Below, one piece after another: positions 33,781 to 42,109 of a stretch of DNA of 64,000 nucleotides (positions within the stretch are counted from its first letter, which is position 1; each line of letters begins with the position of its first letter). Source of the DNA: Olavius algarvensis associated proteobacterium Delta 3. Its GTDB lineage: Bacteria > Desulfobacterota > Desulfobacteria > Desulfobacterales > CAFBRK01. The notes beneath the pieces were generated by a model that ran no database searches, was not told where the DNA came from, and saw nothing but the letters and a program-made list of their open reading frames with translations. The position numbers were made by a program, and so were the translations under genes. The stretch covers positions 100,513 to 164,512 of the forward strand of contig CAFBRK010000255.1 in assembly GCA_903231505.1 (NCBI GenBank). Reading direction: 5' to 3'.

Positions 33781-36234
33781 ATGAGTGAAACAGAACGACA
33801 TGACGAATCCATCGAGACCGAAGCCAGCGGCGTCAAAGACTACAAAATCCCGGAGGAACTACCGATTCTGCCCTTGCGCAATACGGTGGCGTTTCCTTTC
33901 ACGGTTTTGCCGCTGGCTGTCGGCATTGAACGGTCGGTCAAACTGGTACAGGATTCGGTCCAGGGGGATCGGCTGATCGGCCTTGTGGCCATGAATAACC
34001 CGAAAATCAAAGAGCCTAAACCGGGGCAAACTTTCGAAGTGGGAACCCTTGCCCGTGTGGAGCACATGATGCGCGGGCCGGACAACAGCCTCCAGGTCCT
34101 TGTGCATGGCCTGGAGCGATTCCGCATTGAATACTGGACCGGTGATGAACCGTACCTCAAGGCCCGGGTCAAACCGGCTCCCGTGCAGATCGAGTCGGAC
34201 CTGGAGTTGGACGCCTTGCAGCGCAGTCTGCGAGACATCGCCAAAGAGGTGGTAACGCTTTCCCCCAATTTCTCCCAGGAGGCCGGTGAATTTTTAAACC
34301 AGGTCGACAGTTCACGACAACTCGTCAACATTGTTGCGACCAATGCCGGCCTCGACCTCAAGAGTGCCCAGGAGGTGCTCGAGGAAGATTCGCTGAAAGA
34401 GAAAATGCGGAAACTGATTGCCCATTTGACCCACGAGAAAGAAGTGCTGAGCCTTGGCCAAAAGATACAGTCGGAAGCCAAAGAGGAGATGAGCAAGGCC
34501 CAGCGTGATTACTTTTTGCGCCAGCAGCTGAAGGCGATCAACAAAGAACTGGGGGAGACCGACGAAGATACCACCGAAGTGGAGGCCTACGAGCTCAAGC
34601 TGGAGGATGCCGGATTGCCGGAGGAGGCCATGAAGGAGGCCCGGCGGGAGTTGAAACGGCTTTCCGGGATGTCTCCCCAGGCAGCCGAATATACCGTGAT
34701 CAAATCCTACCTGGACTGGCTGGTCGATCTGCCCTGGAATCACAGGAGCGAGGATCGGACCGAAATCGAAGGTGCCCGGAAAGTTCTGGATGACGACCAC
34801 TATGGTCTGGACGAGGTCAAGGAACGGATCATCGAATACCTTGCCGTACGCACCCTGGTTCAGGAACGCATGGTTGAAACGGAGAAGGACACCGATGAGC
34901 CGACCGAAAGAACGGGCGCGATTCTTTGTTTTGCAGGACCTCCGGGCGTCGGAAAAACCAGCCTCGGGCAGAGTATTGCCAGGGCTCTCGGACGCAAATT
35001 CACCCGGATGAGCCTTGGCGGCATGCGGGATGAAGCCGAAATCAGGGGACACCGGCGGACCTATATCGGGGCGATGCCGGGCCGCATCATCCAGGCAATC
35101 AAGCGGGCACGCACGCGCAATCCGGTATTCATGCTCGACGAAGTCGACAAGATCGGCATGGACTGGCGGGGCGATCCGAGCAGCGCGCTTCTCGAAGTTC
35201 TCGACCCGGCCCAGAATCACGCATTCCGTGACCATTATCTGGATGTGGATTTTGACCTGAGCGATGTCATGTTCATTACCACCGCCAACCAGCTCGAGAC
35301 GATTCCACCGGCGCTGCGGGACCGTATGGAAATCATACCCCTGGACGGCTACACGGAATTCGAGAAAGTCCAGATTGCCTCCCGGCACCTGGTGGCCCGG
35401 CAGCGCAAAGCACATGGTCTTAAAGAGGGTGAAGTCACATTTTCGGAAGATGCGCTGCAGAAAATCGTTCAAGATTACACGCGGGAGGCCGGCGTGAGAA
35501 ATCTGGAGCGGCTCATCGGGAAGGTTTGCCGAAAAAGTGTGGTCAAGATTGCCGAAAAAGACTGGTCCCATGTCATGGTGACGCCGGATCTGGTGAGGGA
35601 ACATCTCAAAAAGGAAAAGTTTGAATTTGAGCAATCGGAGAACATCGAAATCCCGGGCATTGCTACCGGCCTTGCCGTGACGTCCACCGGGGGAGACATC
35701 CTGTTTGTCGAAGCCACCGGCATGAAGGGCAAAGGGAAATTGACCCTTACCGGCCAGTTGGGCGATGTCATGCGGGAAAGCGCCCAGATTGCACACAGCT
35801 ATGTGCGGTCGAAATCAGAGGACCTGGGTGTTGCCGCCGACAGGTTCGAAGTTGACGATCTCCATCTCCATGTTCCGGCGGGAGCGATTCCAAAGGATGG
35901 GCCGTCGGCCGGTCTGGCCATGGTCATGGCGGTGGCCAGTCTGTTCAGCGACCGTCCATTGCGGGGCGATCTCGGCATGACCGGTGAAGCGACCCTCCGG
36001 GGACGCGTGTTGCCGGTGGGGGGCATTAAGATGAAGGTACTGGCCGCCCATAGGGCCGGGCTGACCACCGTGATCCTGCCCAAACGGAACGAGAAGGATC
36101 TGGCGGACGTGCCCGACGAGGTGAGAAATGCCATGATCTTCGTCCTGGTGGACCGCATCGAAGAGGCGTTTCCCGTGGCCTTTGCCGACGCTTCAAAAGA
36201 TGCAGAACCGGTGGAAGCCTATGCCGTGTCCTGA
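33781..36234 (+). CDS. lon: ATP-dependent protease Lon
   Basis: 817 residues, AAGGTGAT upstream of the ATG. LonA layout: N-terminal substrate-binding domain (residues ~25-220, ELPILPLRNTVAFP), coiled region, AAA+ domain (Walker A GPPGVGKTS, Walker B VFMLDEVDKIG, sensor FITTANQLETIP), and C-terminal protease with the catalytic dyad Ser in KDGPSAGLAM and Lys in GGIKMKVLAAHRAG. Degrades misfolded and regulatory proteins in the cytosol. Full length; followed by a clear terminator. Confidence 0.98.
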   Translation: MSETERHDESIETEASGVKDYKIPEELPILPLRNTVAFPFTVLPLAVGIERSVKLVQDSVQGDRLIGLVAMNNPKIKEPKPGQTFEVGTLARVEHMMRGPDNSLQVLVHGLERFRIEYWTGDEPYLKARVKPAPVQIESDLELDALQRSLRDIAKEVVTLSPNFSQEAGEFLNQVDSSRQLVNIVATNAGLDLKSAQEVLEEDSLKEKMRKLIAHLTHEKEVLSLGQKIQSEAKEEMSKAQRDYFLRQQLKAINKELGETDEDTTEVEAYELKLEDAGLPEEAMKEARRELKRLSGMSPQAAEYTVIKSYLDWLVDLPWNHRSEDRTEIEGARKVLDDDHYGLDEVKERIIEYLAVRTLVQERMVETEKDTDEPTERTGAILCFAGPPGVGKTSLGQSIARALGRKFTRMSLGGMRDEAEIRGHRRTYIGAMPGRIIQAIKRARTRNPVFMLDEVDKIGMDWRGDPSSALLEVLDPAQNHAFRDHYLDVDFDLSDVMFITTANQLETIPPALRDRMEIIPLDGYTEFEKVQIASRHLVARQRKAHGLKEGEVTFSEDALQKIVQDYTREAGVRNLERLIGKVCRKSVVKIAEKDWSHVMVTPDLVREHLKKEKFEFEQSENIEIPGIATGLAVTSTGGDILFVEATGMKGKGKLTLTGQLGDVMRESAQIAHSYVRSKSEDLGVAADRFEVDDLHLHVPAGAIPKDGPSAGLAMVMAVASLFSDRPLRGDLGMTGEATLRGRVLPVGGIKMKVLAAHRAGLTTVILPKRNEKDLADVPDEVRNAMIFVLVDRIEEAFPVAFADASKDAEPVEAYAVS

Positions 36235-36290
36235 TCTGCTGCAGGATTTCGTCTCAGCAGTGGAAAGCCCTTGTGCCTGAAACAATATTG

Positions 36291-36340
36291 GTAAAATAAA
36301 GGGCCGATAAGCATAGCTTGTGGGCCCTTTATTTTACTTG
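36291..36340 (+). terminator. Terminator of lon
   Basis: A perfect 15-bp stem, GTAAAATAAAGGGCC at 36291-36305 with its complement at 36323-36337, and a T-rich right arm. It overlaps the upstream extension of the next frame, which argues for that gene starting at 36347 or later. Confidence 0.75.
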
Positions 36341-36373
36341 AAAAGGATGATCAATCAGAATAAATTCCGATTC

Positions 36374-36901
36374 ATGGCAAAGGTTGTCGATTTAAACACC
36401 TACCGGATGGACAGCGCCGAAGTGCGGGGATTTTCCCCCTGGGAAAAACGGTTTGGAGAGGCTTATGATCGGCACACCAAACTGGCCGGTCTTTCCGATC
36501 GGACCCTTCGGTTTCTGGCAACCCCCGGCGAGGAGAGCGCCGCGGCGTTTTACGAGCTGATTATGGGCGTGCTCGACCTCGGACCGGGCACCAAGTTCTC
36601 CTATCTTGACCAGAAAACCCAGATGTCGGTCGTGGACATCCATCTGTTTCTATCGGATCAGGCCCGGTTCGAGATGATGCGCCGGCTCGGATGGATAGAC
36701 TCGTTTATCACCTGTGACCAGCCGTTGATGGCGCTGGTTCTGAACTGCGAAAAAATGAAGACGGAAAGCCGGGATACCCCGCCGCGGCTCTCTTCAGATC
36801 ACCCGGGATATGGCGAGTATGCGCAGTTAACGGTTCGGGACAGAGAGTCGTTCATCAGACGGTTGCTGCCCGAGGCCCTGGAACGCTTTCCCCGGAAGTA
36901 A
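36374..36901 (+). CDS. Protein of unknown function
   Basis: 175 residues if the start is the ATG at 36374 (MAKVVDLNTYR); an ATG at 36347 is an alternative. No signal peptide, membrane helix or recognised motif. It is rich in charged and aromatic residues with predicted helices (FDRH-like FGEAYDRHTKLAG, SAAAFYELIMGVLDLG, LSDQARFEMMRRLGW). Follows lon after its terminator and precedes the acyltransferase gene by 57 bp on the same strand. Family unknown. Confidence 0.65.
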   Translation: MAKVVDLNTYRMDSAEVRGFSPWEKRFGEAYDRHTKLAGLSDRTLRFLATPGEESAAAFYELIMGVLDLGPGTKFSYLDQKTQMSVVDIHLFLSDQARFEMMRRLGWIDSFITCDQPLMALVLNCEKMKTESRDTPPRLSSDHPGYGEYAQLTVRDRESFIRRLLPEALERFPRK

Positions 36902-36958
36902 TGTTGCCCCGGATCTCTCACGACAGTGCATGGCTCAACGATTCTCAACCGGATACTC

Positions 36959-37732
36959 ATGAAGTGCCTGACAACAGGAAATAGCTATCGATCGCCAGCG
37001 CGGCCGGTATTCTGGTTCGCCCGGGAGAATCCGACGTCCGTATTTTACGCCCAAATCTGCATGATCGTCTTTCAGGCTTCCTACTTCGGAAAACGGGGCG
37101 TATACACCCCCGATCGATGGATTCAGAGCAGTCTTAACGTGATTTCTGGAATAGAGTCGGTCGGCGGCTCTTATGATATCCGCAACATCCGAAGCCATGC
37201 CGGCATCCAGTCGCCCTGTGTATTTATCAGCAACCACATGAGCATTCTGGAAACGTTTGTACTCCCTTGCCTGATACGACCCATACGGGACGTCACCTTT
37301 GTGGTGAAGGAGAGCCTGACCACCTATCCGTTTTTCAGGCACGTCATCAACAGCCGAAACCCGATTGTCGTCGGTCGAGACAACCCGCGCCAGGACCTGA
37401 AAACCGTTTTGGAGGACGGCCGAAAACGACTGGGATCCGGTATGTCGGTTGTCATTTTTCCACAAACCACCCGCAGTCTCGACGTTGATCCCAGGAAGTT
37501 CAACACTTTGGGAATCAAGCTGGCGGCGCGCAACCGGGTGCCGGCCGTACCGGTGGCCGTCAAAACAGATGCCTGGGGGGTTGGGCGGAGATTCAAGGAT
37601 TTTGGAAAGATCGACCCGGCCAAGACGGTTCACATCAGTTTCGGAGAACCGATAACCATCGAAGGTCCAGGAAAGAAGGAGCACAAGACGGTCGTTGAGT
37701 TTATCGCCGACAATCTGAACTCATGGCGATAA
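36959..37732 (+). CDS. Acyltransferase (PlsC/LPLAT-like) with atypical motifs
   Basis: 257 residues from the ATG at 36959; a GTG at 36926 is possible. The domain is recognisably PlsC-like: motif I NHMSILET (usual NHxSxxD), motif III FPQTTRS (usual FPEGTRS) and motif IV RVPAVPVAV. The catalytic Asp of motif I is Glu and the Glu of motif III is Gln, so the acceptor or the activity may differ from lysophosphatidate acylation. An N-terminal hydrophobic stretch (SVFYAQICMIVFQASYF) suggests membrane association. Confidence 0.75.
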   Translation: MKCLTTGNSYRSPARPVFWFARENPTSVFYAQICMIVFQASYFGKRGVYTPDRWIQSSLNVISGIESVGGSYDIRNIRSHAGIQSPCVFISNHMSILETFVLPCLIRPIRDVTFVVKESLTTYPFFRHVINSRNPIVVGRDNPRQDLKTVLEDGRKRLGSGMSVVIFPQTTRSLDVDPRKFNTLGIKLAARNRVPAVPVAVKTDAWGVGRRFKDFGKIDPAKTVHISFGEPITIEGPGKKEHKTVVEFIADNLNSWR

Positions 37733-37883
37733 AACGGCAGCGGCATCATCGGGATCGCCAGTTTTCGGTGGCCGGTCGAAGCCCCAACCGCGCCGGAGGG
37801 GAGCAACGGATTCAATGCCCATCAAAAGCCGCCGAGTCCGCAGAGAGGTTCTCTTTTTCCAGGCCACCTGAAAGGGAAATGCC

Positions 37884-38162
37884 ATGCCGGATATTGATTT
37901 TACAAGAAATCACACACTGGATGTGGATACGGCCAAACGCCGGCTGCAGGCGGTGGCCGAAGATCTGGAGCAAAAGTACGGCATCCAAAGCTCATGGGAA
38001 GGCAATACGTGCCGGCTGTCGGGCACAGGCATTAAAAACGGCACGCTCCGGATTTCTGAATCGACGGTGGCTATCCAGGTTACCCTCGGACTTCTCGCCA
38101 AGCCCTTAAAATCCATTATCGAAAAGCAGATCGACTCACAGTTCGGGGCGTTCTTCGCGTGA
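37884..38162 (+). CDS. Polyhydroxyalkanoic acid system family protein
   Basis: 92 residues. Matches the small PHA_gran_rgn family by length and pattern: FTRNHTLDVDTAKRRLQAVAEDL, the basic WEGNTCRLSG, and the glycine-leucine segment VTLGLLAKPLKSIIEKQI. Members occur beside PHA or metabolic genes and their role is not settled. No PHA synthase or phasin lies in the window, so the link to granules is uncertain. A terminator follows. Confidence 0.75.
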   Translation: MPDIDFTRNHTLDVDTAKRRLQAVAEDLEQKYGIQSSWEGNTCRLSGTGIKNGTLRISESTVAIQVTLGLLAKPLKSIIEKQIDSQFGAFFA

Positions 38163-38175
38163 TGCGAACATGGAT

Positions 38176-38218
38176 AAAACCCTCCACCTGCCGGATTTCA
38201 TAAGGGTGGAGGGTTTCG
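38176..38218 (+). terminator. Terminator after the PHA-type gene
   Basis: AAACCCTCCACC (38177-38188) pairs with GGTGGAGGGTTT (38205-38216), loop of 16, with only a short T-run. Weak intrinsic terminator. Confidence 0.5.
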
Positions 38219-38282
38219 TCAACCTTTCCGACACGCCCCGGGGCGGTGGTCTTATGTGTCTGGGCGGCTCCGCCGCGTTTCC

Positions 38283-38357
38283 TATAGCGATTTTCAGAAT
38301 TCCGTTCCGAAACCTGACCCTGCCTTCAATCGGAACATATTTATGGCAACTGCTCTA
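38283..38357. repeat. TATAGCG-family element, copy B (75 bp)
   Basis: Short copy with left end TATAGCGATTTTCAGAATTC and right end GGAACATATTTATGGCAACT continuing to GCTCTA. The interior is only about 20 bp, so the two ends are nearly adjacent. It abuts the terminator hairpin of the zinc-ribbon gene. Confidence 0.65.
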
Positions 38358-38379
38358 AAACCGCTGTGCGGTTTTAGAG
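38353..38379 (-). terminator. Hairpin overlapping the zinc-ribbon gene stop
   Basis: Perfect 12-bp stem CTCTAAAACCGC / GCGGTTTTAGAG with a 3-base loop. On the minus strand it begins at the last codons of the zinc-ribbon gene, and its TAA (38374-38376) is the stop codon. Confidence 0.55.
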
Positions 38380-38586
38380 ATCGACCCACATATCCGCCTC
38401 ATTCCCACAATGACTGCACACGGCATGCCCTTTAACTTGCTTTTTGGCTTCTTTGGGTTTCACTTTCGGTGCTGCCGCAACCGGTTCCGCTTCATCGACT
38501 TCTTCCAGGTTGCAGGTCACCATCATTTCCGCCTCGTTTCCGCAATTTTTACACTCGCAGACCTGTTTGAATTTTTTTTCCGGCAA
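38374..38586 (-). CDS. Small double zinc-ribbon protein (TTG start)
   Basis: 70 residues from a TTG at 38586 that is preceded by an ideal AGGAGGTGA five bases upstream; longer ATG starts lack such a site. Two similar CxxC modules, ECKNCGNEAEMMVTC and VCSHCGNEADMWVDL, are joined by a Pro/Ala/Lys-rich linker, suggesting an internal duplication. Probably binds zinc or another metal; function unknown. Flanked by the copy B repeat and the cysS region. Confidence 0.7.
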   Translation of the reverse strand: MPEKKFKQVCECKNCGNEAEMMVTCNLEEVDEAEPVAAAPKVKPKEAKKQVKGHAVCSHCGNEADMWVDL

Positions 38587-38808
38587 GGGATCACCTCCTT
38601 TTTTAACGGCTCGGTTCGTTTTCCTGTGGCTCATACCATGTGACGCGTCAACATCGGCCCGCTCCTGTTTGTTGGCATCCCGGACAAACCCCATTGAAAT
38701 CGAGCCGATGGTTCATTCCATTTTTGCTCCCATATCCGTAGAAAAGCAAGGGGGAGCCCCCATTGCAACCCCTATCCCAAAGATTTCAAGCGGATGAGAT
38801 TGACGGTA

Positions 38809-40203
38809 TCACGACGGAAACACCGTTGTCCCATCCTTCGTGTCCTGAACCACAAACCCCATGGCCTGCAATTCATCTCGAATTTGGTCGGACAGGGCCC
38901 AGTTCTTATCTGCTCTGGCCTTGTTTCTGGCGTCCACTTTCTCGAGAACCTCCGGCGGCAGTCCTTCGGTGTCGTCCACACGATCCAATTCGAGGCCTAA
39001 AACCTTTTCGAAATCAAGTATGGTGGCGAGTTTGTCGGCAGGCGGCAGATTTGATTTGAGCATCTCCTGTACCGCGGCCATGGCCCTTGGCATGTTCAGA
39101 TCATCATTGATTTCCGACAGGAACCGGTCTTTGGACCCGGTATCGACGGTTCCGGTCCGGCCACCGGATTTTTCTCTGATCGCCCGCACCTGGTTGCGCA
39201 GGTGGGCCAAACCGTTTCTGGCTGCCGCCACAGCTTCTTCGCTGTATTCCATCGGTTTTCGGTAGTGGGTGAGAAATGCGGCAAATCGATACACCAGGGG
39301 ATCGATTCCCCTCTCGGTAAATGAACCGTCGAGGGTCAGAAAGTTTCCCTCGCTTTTGGCCATTTTCTTTCCGCCGGCAATAATAAGGAAGGCCCCGTGC
39401 ATCCAAAAATTAAAAAACCGTTTGCCCGTGGCCGCTTCGGACTGGGCGATCTCGTTGGTGTGATGGACATCGATGTGATCCGTACCACCGGCGTGAATGT
39501 CGAGCTGATCTCCCAGATATGTCATGCTCATGGCCGAACATTCGATATGCCATCCCGGAAAGCCGATTCCCCAGGGAGATTCCCATTCCATTTGGCGCCG
39601 GACGTCTTCCGGTGAAAACTTCCAGAGGGCAAAGTCGGTGGAATTTCGTTTTTCCGGGTTCCGCTCTACCCGGGCCCCTTCCTGCAGCGCGTCCAGGTCC
39701 TGGTGGGACAGTTTCGTGTAACCGGGAAATTTCGATGTGTCGAAATAGATACCGTCGCTGGTGCGATACGTGAATCCCTTTTCCTCCAGTTCCTGGATAA
39801 GGGCGATCTGCTCCGGAATGGTGTCTGTCGCTTTGCACCATGTGGTCGGGTCTAGGATGTTGAGTTTCTCGAGATCGGACTGGAACGCTTTCGTGTAAAA
39901 TTCGGCAATCTCCCAGGCGGTTTTTCCCTCCCTCCGGGCCCCGGCCTCCAGCTTGTCTTCCCCCATATCCCGGTCCCCGGTCAGGTGGCCCACATCGGTG
40001 ATATTCATGATGTGCTTGACATCATAGCCGTTGTAGACAAGTACCCGTTTCAGGATATCTTCAAAGATGTATGTTCGCAGATTGCCGATATGGGCATAAT
40101 TGTAAACGGTCGGTCCGCAGGTGTAGAGGCCGACCTGATTGCCCCGGATCGGTTTGAATGCTTCTTTTTGACGTGTCAGTGTATTGTACAGGTTGATTTT
40201 CAT
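38809..40203 (-). CDS. cysS: Cysteinyl-tRNA synthetase
   Basis: 464 residues from the ATG at 40203. Class I synthetase: HIGH-type motif [18 protein letters not shown]-type KMAKSEGN, and zinc ligands around GWHIECSAM and the first Cys of LYTCGPT. Charges tRNA-Cys in the cytosol. Length and motifs are standard. Transcribed alone, divergent from the flavin oxidoreductase gene. Confidence 0.97.
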   Translation of the reverse strand: MKINLYNTLTRQKEAFKPIRGNQVGLYTCGPTVYNYAHIGNLRTYIFEDILKRVLVYNGYDVKHIMNITDVGHLTGDRDMGEDKLEAGARREGKTAWEIAEFYTKAFQSDLEKLNILDPTTWCKATDTIPEQIALIQELEEKGFTYRTSDGIYFDTSKFPGYTKLSHQDLDALQEGARVERNPEKRNSTDFALWKFSPEDVRRQMEWESPWGIGFPGWHIECSAMSMTYLGDQLDIHAGGTDHIDVHHTNEIAQSEAATGKRFFNFWMHGAFLIIAGGKKMAKSEGNFLTLDGSFTERGIDPLVYRFAAFLTHYRKPMEYSEEAVAAARNGLAHLRNQVRAIREKSGGRTGTVDTGSKDRFLSEINDDLNMPRAMAAVQEMLKSNLPPADKLATILDFEKVLGLELDRVDDTEGLPPEVLEKVDARNKARADKNWALSDQIRDELQAMGFVVQDTKDGTTVFPS

Positions 40204-40376
40204 TCCTAAGATTCCATATAAATGAATCAATTCGTTGAGTTAGGGCTTCAGATGGAGGGCGTTGGCATATGGCCGTCCCAAGTGTTTACCCGGCAGTGTA
40301 TCATGGTAATTTATTTAATTGATAAAATCGAAATCCGATTTTATTTTTTCTTAAACATTAATTCAAGGAGATTCCG

Positions 40377-41485
40377 ATGTCCAAGGTTTTTGAGTCCACA
40401 ATGATCAACGGCATGGACCTTAACAATCGTTTCGTCCGATCCGCAACCTGGGAGGGCATGGCGACGGATGACGGCAGTTGCACGCCAAAACTGATTGAGA
40501 CCATGGTTCGTCTGGCCGAAGGCGGTGTCGGGCTGATTATCACCGGGCATGCCTACGTGACCCGGGAGGGGCAGGCCGGACCCTGGCAGCTTGGGATCTA
40601 TGACGATCGGCTTTTAAACGGGCTTCATCAAATGACCGATGCCGTTCATGGCGCCGGCGGCAAAATCGTTGCCCAACTGGCCCACTCGGGGGTGTTCGCA
40701 GACCCGGCGCTGACCGGCTCCAATCCGATCGGGCCATCGGCGATCCGCGGTGTCAGCAAGCATGAGATTCGAGAAATGACCTCCTCGGACATCGAGCACG
40801 TGAAATCGGACTTCAGCCGGGCGGCAAAGCGGGCCATGCTGGCGGGCTTTGACGGGGTGCAGCTTCACGCCGCCCACGGTTATCTGTTGAGCCAATTCCT
40901 GTCGCCATACTTCAACCAACGAAAAGACGGGTATGGTGGGCCCATCGAAGGGCGGGTCCGGATTGTTCTGGAGGTTCTGGAAGGCATCCGCAGCCAGGTC
41001 GGTGACGCCTATCCGGTTCTAATCAAGATCAACACCCGGGATTTCATCGAGGGGGGCCAGGAACTCGATGATGCGGTAACCGCCGCCGCTGAACTGGCCG
41101 GCAACGGGCTGGATGCCGTTGAACTGAGCGGCGGTACCGGGCTCTCCGGAAAACTGAATCCGGTCCGAACCGGGATTCGGGAAGAATCCGATGAAGCCTA
41201 CTTCCGCGATGCGGCAGTTGCATTCCGGGAACGGAGGACACTCCGATAATCCTGGTCGGCGGCGTCCGGTCTTTTCATGTGGCAGAGCAGCTGGTCGAAG
41301 CTGGCGCAGCCGATTATATCTCCATGAGTCGTCCCTTCATACGGGAGCCGAATCTTGTCAACCGATGGAAAACCGGGGATCGGCGAAAGGCCACGTGTCT
41401 TTCCGATAGCCGTTGCTTTGTGCCGGCGAGGAAGGGGGAGGGGATATACTGTGTCATCTCCGAAAGAGAGAAGCCGGCAGAGTAA
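40377..41485 (+). pseudogene. Old Yellow Enzyme-family NADH:flavin oxidoreductase, frameshifted
   Basis: Two frames. 40377-41249 gives the first ~285 residues (NRFVRSATWEGMA, AQLAHSGVFAD, GFDGVQLHAAHGYLLSQF, SPYFNQRKDGYGG), ending falsely in a TAA at 41247-41249. The rest, PIILVGGVRSFHVAEQLVEAG, ADYISMSRPFIREPNLV and CLSDSRCFVPARKGEGIYC, is read from about 41231 in the next frame to 41485. One missing base near 41228-41232 joins them. The enzyme would reduce alkene or quinone substrates with FMN; the lost part includes phosphate-binding residues, so the truncated product is probably inactive. Confidence 0.8.
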
Positions 41486-41509
41486 CACGGCCAATCTCTG
41501 CGTTCCAAC

Positions 41510-41535
41510 GGAACATATTTATGGCAACGACTATA
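41510..41535. repeat. Right end of the TATAGCG-family repeat (copy F)
   Basis: GGAACATATTTATGGCAACG followed by ACTATA, almost identical to copies B and C. A possible decayed left end (GCGTTCC) is at 41500-41506, just after the oxidoreductase gene. Confidence 0.5.
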
Positions 41536-41636
41536 ACGCCTGCGGCCTTGTCTATCCGCCTGATCCTTGTTTTCCGGCGGACTGTTGGTTTCGGAGAGGG
41601 CAAATCCTAAGCGGGATACGGATCTTGAAAAGAGGC

Positions 41637-41690
41637 TTGACAGATAAACTATATATTAATATATGTACATATGTACAATAAATATATTTA
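41637..41690 (+). promoter_or_regulatory. Promoter and candidate ArsR operator
   Basis: TTGACA at 41637-41642 and TATATG at 41660-41665 (17-bp spacer). The -10 region overlaps nested palindromes ATATGTACATAT (41661-41672) and TGTACATATGTACA (41664-41677), the AT-rich type bound by SmtB/CadC/ArsR repressors. It lies just upstream of the regulator gene, suggesting autoregulation by metal. Confidence 0.6.
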
Positions 41691-41706
41691 AGGGGGGATA
41701 TGAATC

Positions 41707-42087
41707 ATGGTTGCCGATCCGCGACAAACGAATGACGCGCTTGAAACATGCATCACAAAGGGGATCCATAGAGAAATCATTCGCACTGTGAGCCGGAATA
41801 TGCCTGATCCGGTGTCCATATACGAACTCGCCGATCTCTTTAAACTTTTTGGGGATAGCACAAGATTGGGCATTCTTTGGGCCCTGAGCGAATCGGAAAT
41901 GTGCGTTTGTGACCTTTGCGCCTTATTGAGGATGAAACAACCGGCGGTTTCCCATCAGTTGAAAAATTTAAAACAATCGCGAATTGTCAAATCCCGGAGG
42001 GACGGCAAGATCGTTTACTACAGCCTGGATGATGACCACATCCGCAGGCTACTTAATCTGGGAATGGAACATACACAGGAGTCCTGA
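41707..42087 (+). CDS. ArsR/SmtB-family metal-responsive repressor
   Basis: 126 residues; GGGGGG upstream. Winged helix with the CadC/CmtR-type metal motif SEMCVCDLCALL in the recognition-helix region, then MKQPAVSHQLKNLKQSRIVKSRRDG. An extra Cys near the N-terminus (LETC) could be a further ligand. Likely a Cd/Pb/Zn sensor repressing the ATPase gene that starts 22 bp after its stop. Confidence 0.88.
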   Translation: MVADPRQTNDALETCITKGIHREIIRTVSRNMPDPVSIYELADLFKLFGDSTRLGILWALSESEMCVCDLCALLRMKQPAVSHQLKNLKQSRIVKSRRDGKIVYYSLDDDHIRRLLNLGMEHTQES

Positions 42088-42109
42088 TGGTGTCGAAGGA
42101 AATTTCATA

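Noticed and set aside
34312..35796. 494-codon open frame antisense to lon
   Set aside because: It is a shadow of the well-conserved lon gene in the complementary frame, with no ribosome site or recognisable protein.
41247..41249. Recoding (readthrough) in the Old Yellow Enzyme gene
   Set aside because: The stop is TAA and the continuation lies in another frame, so it is a frameshift, not selenocysteine.
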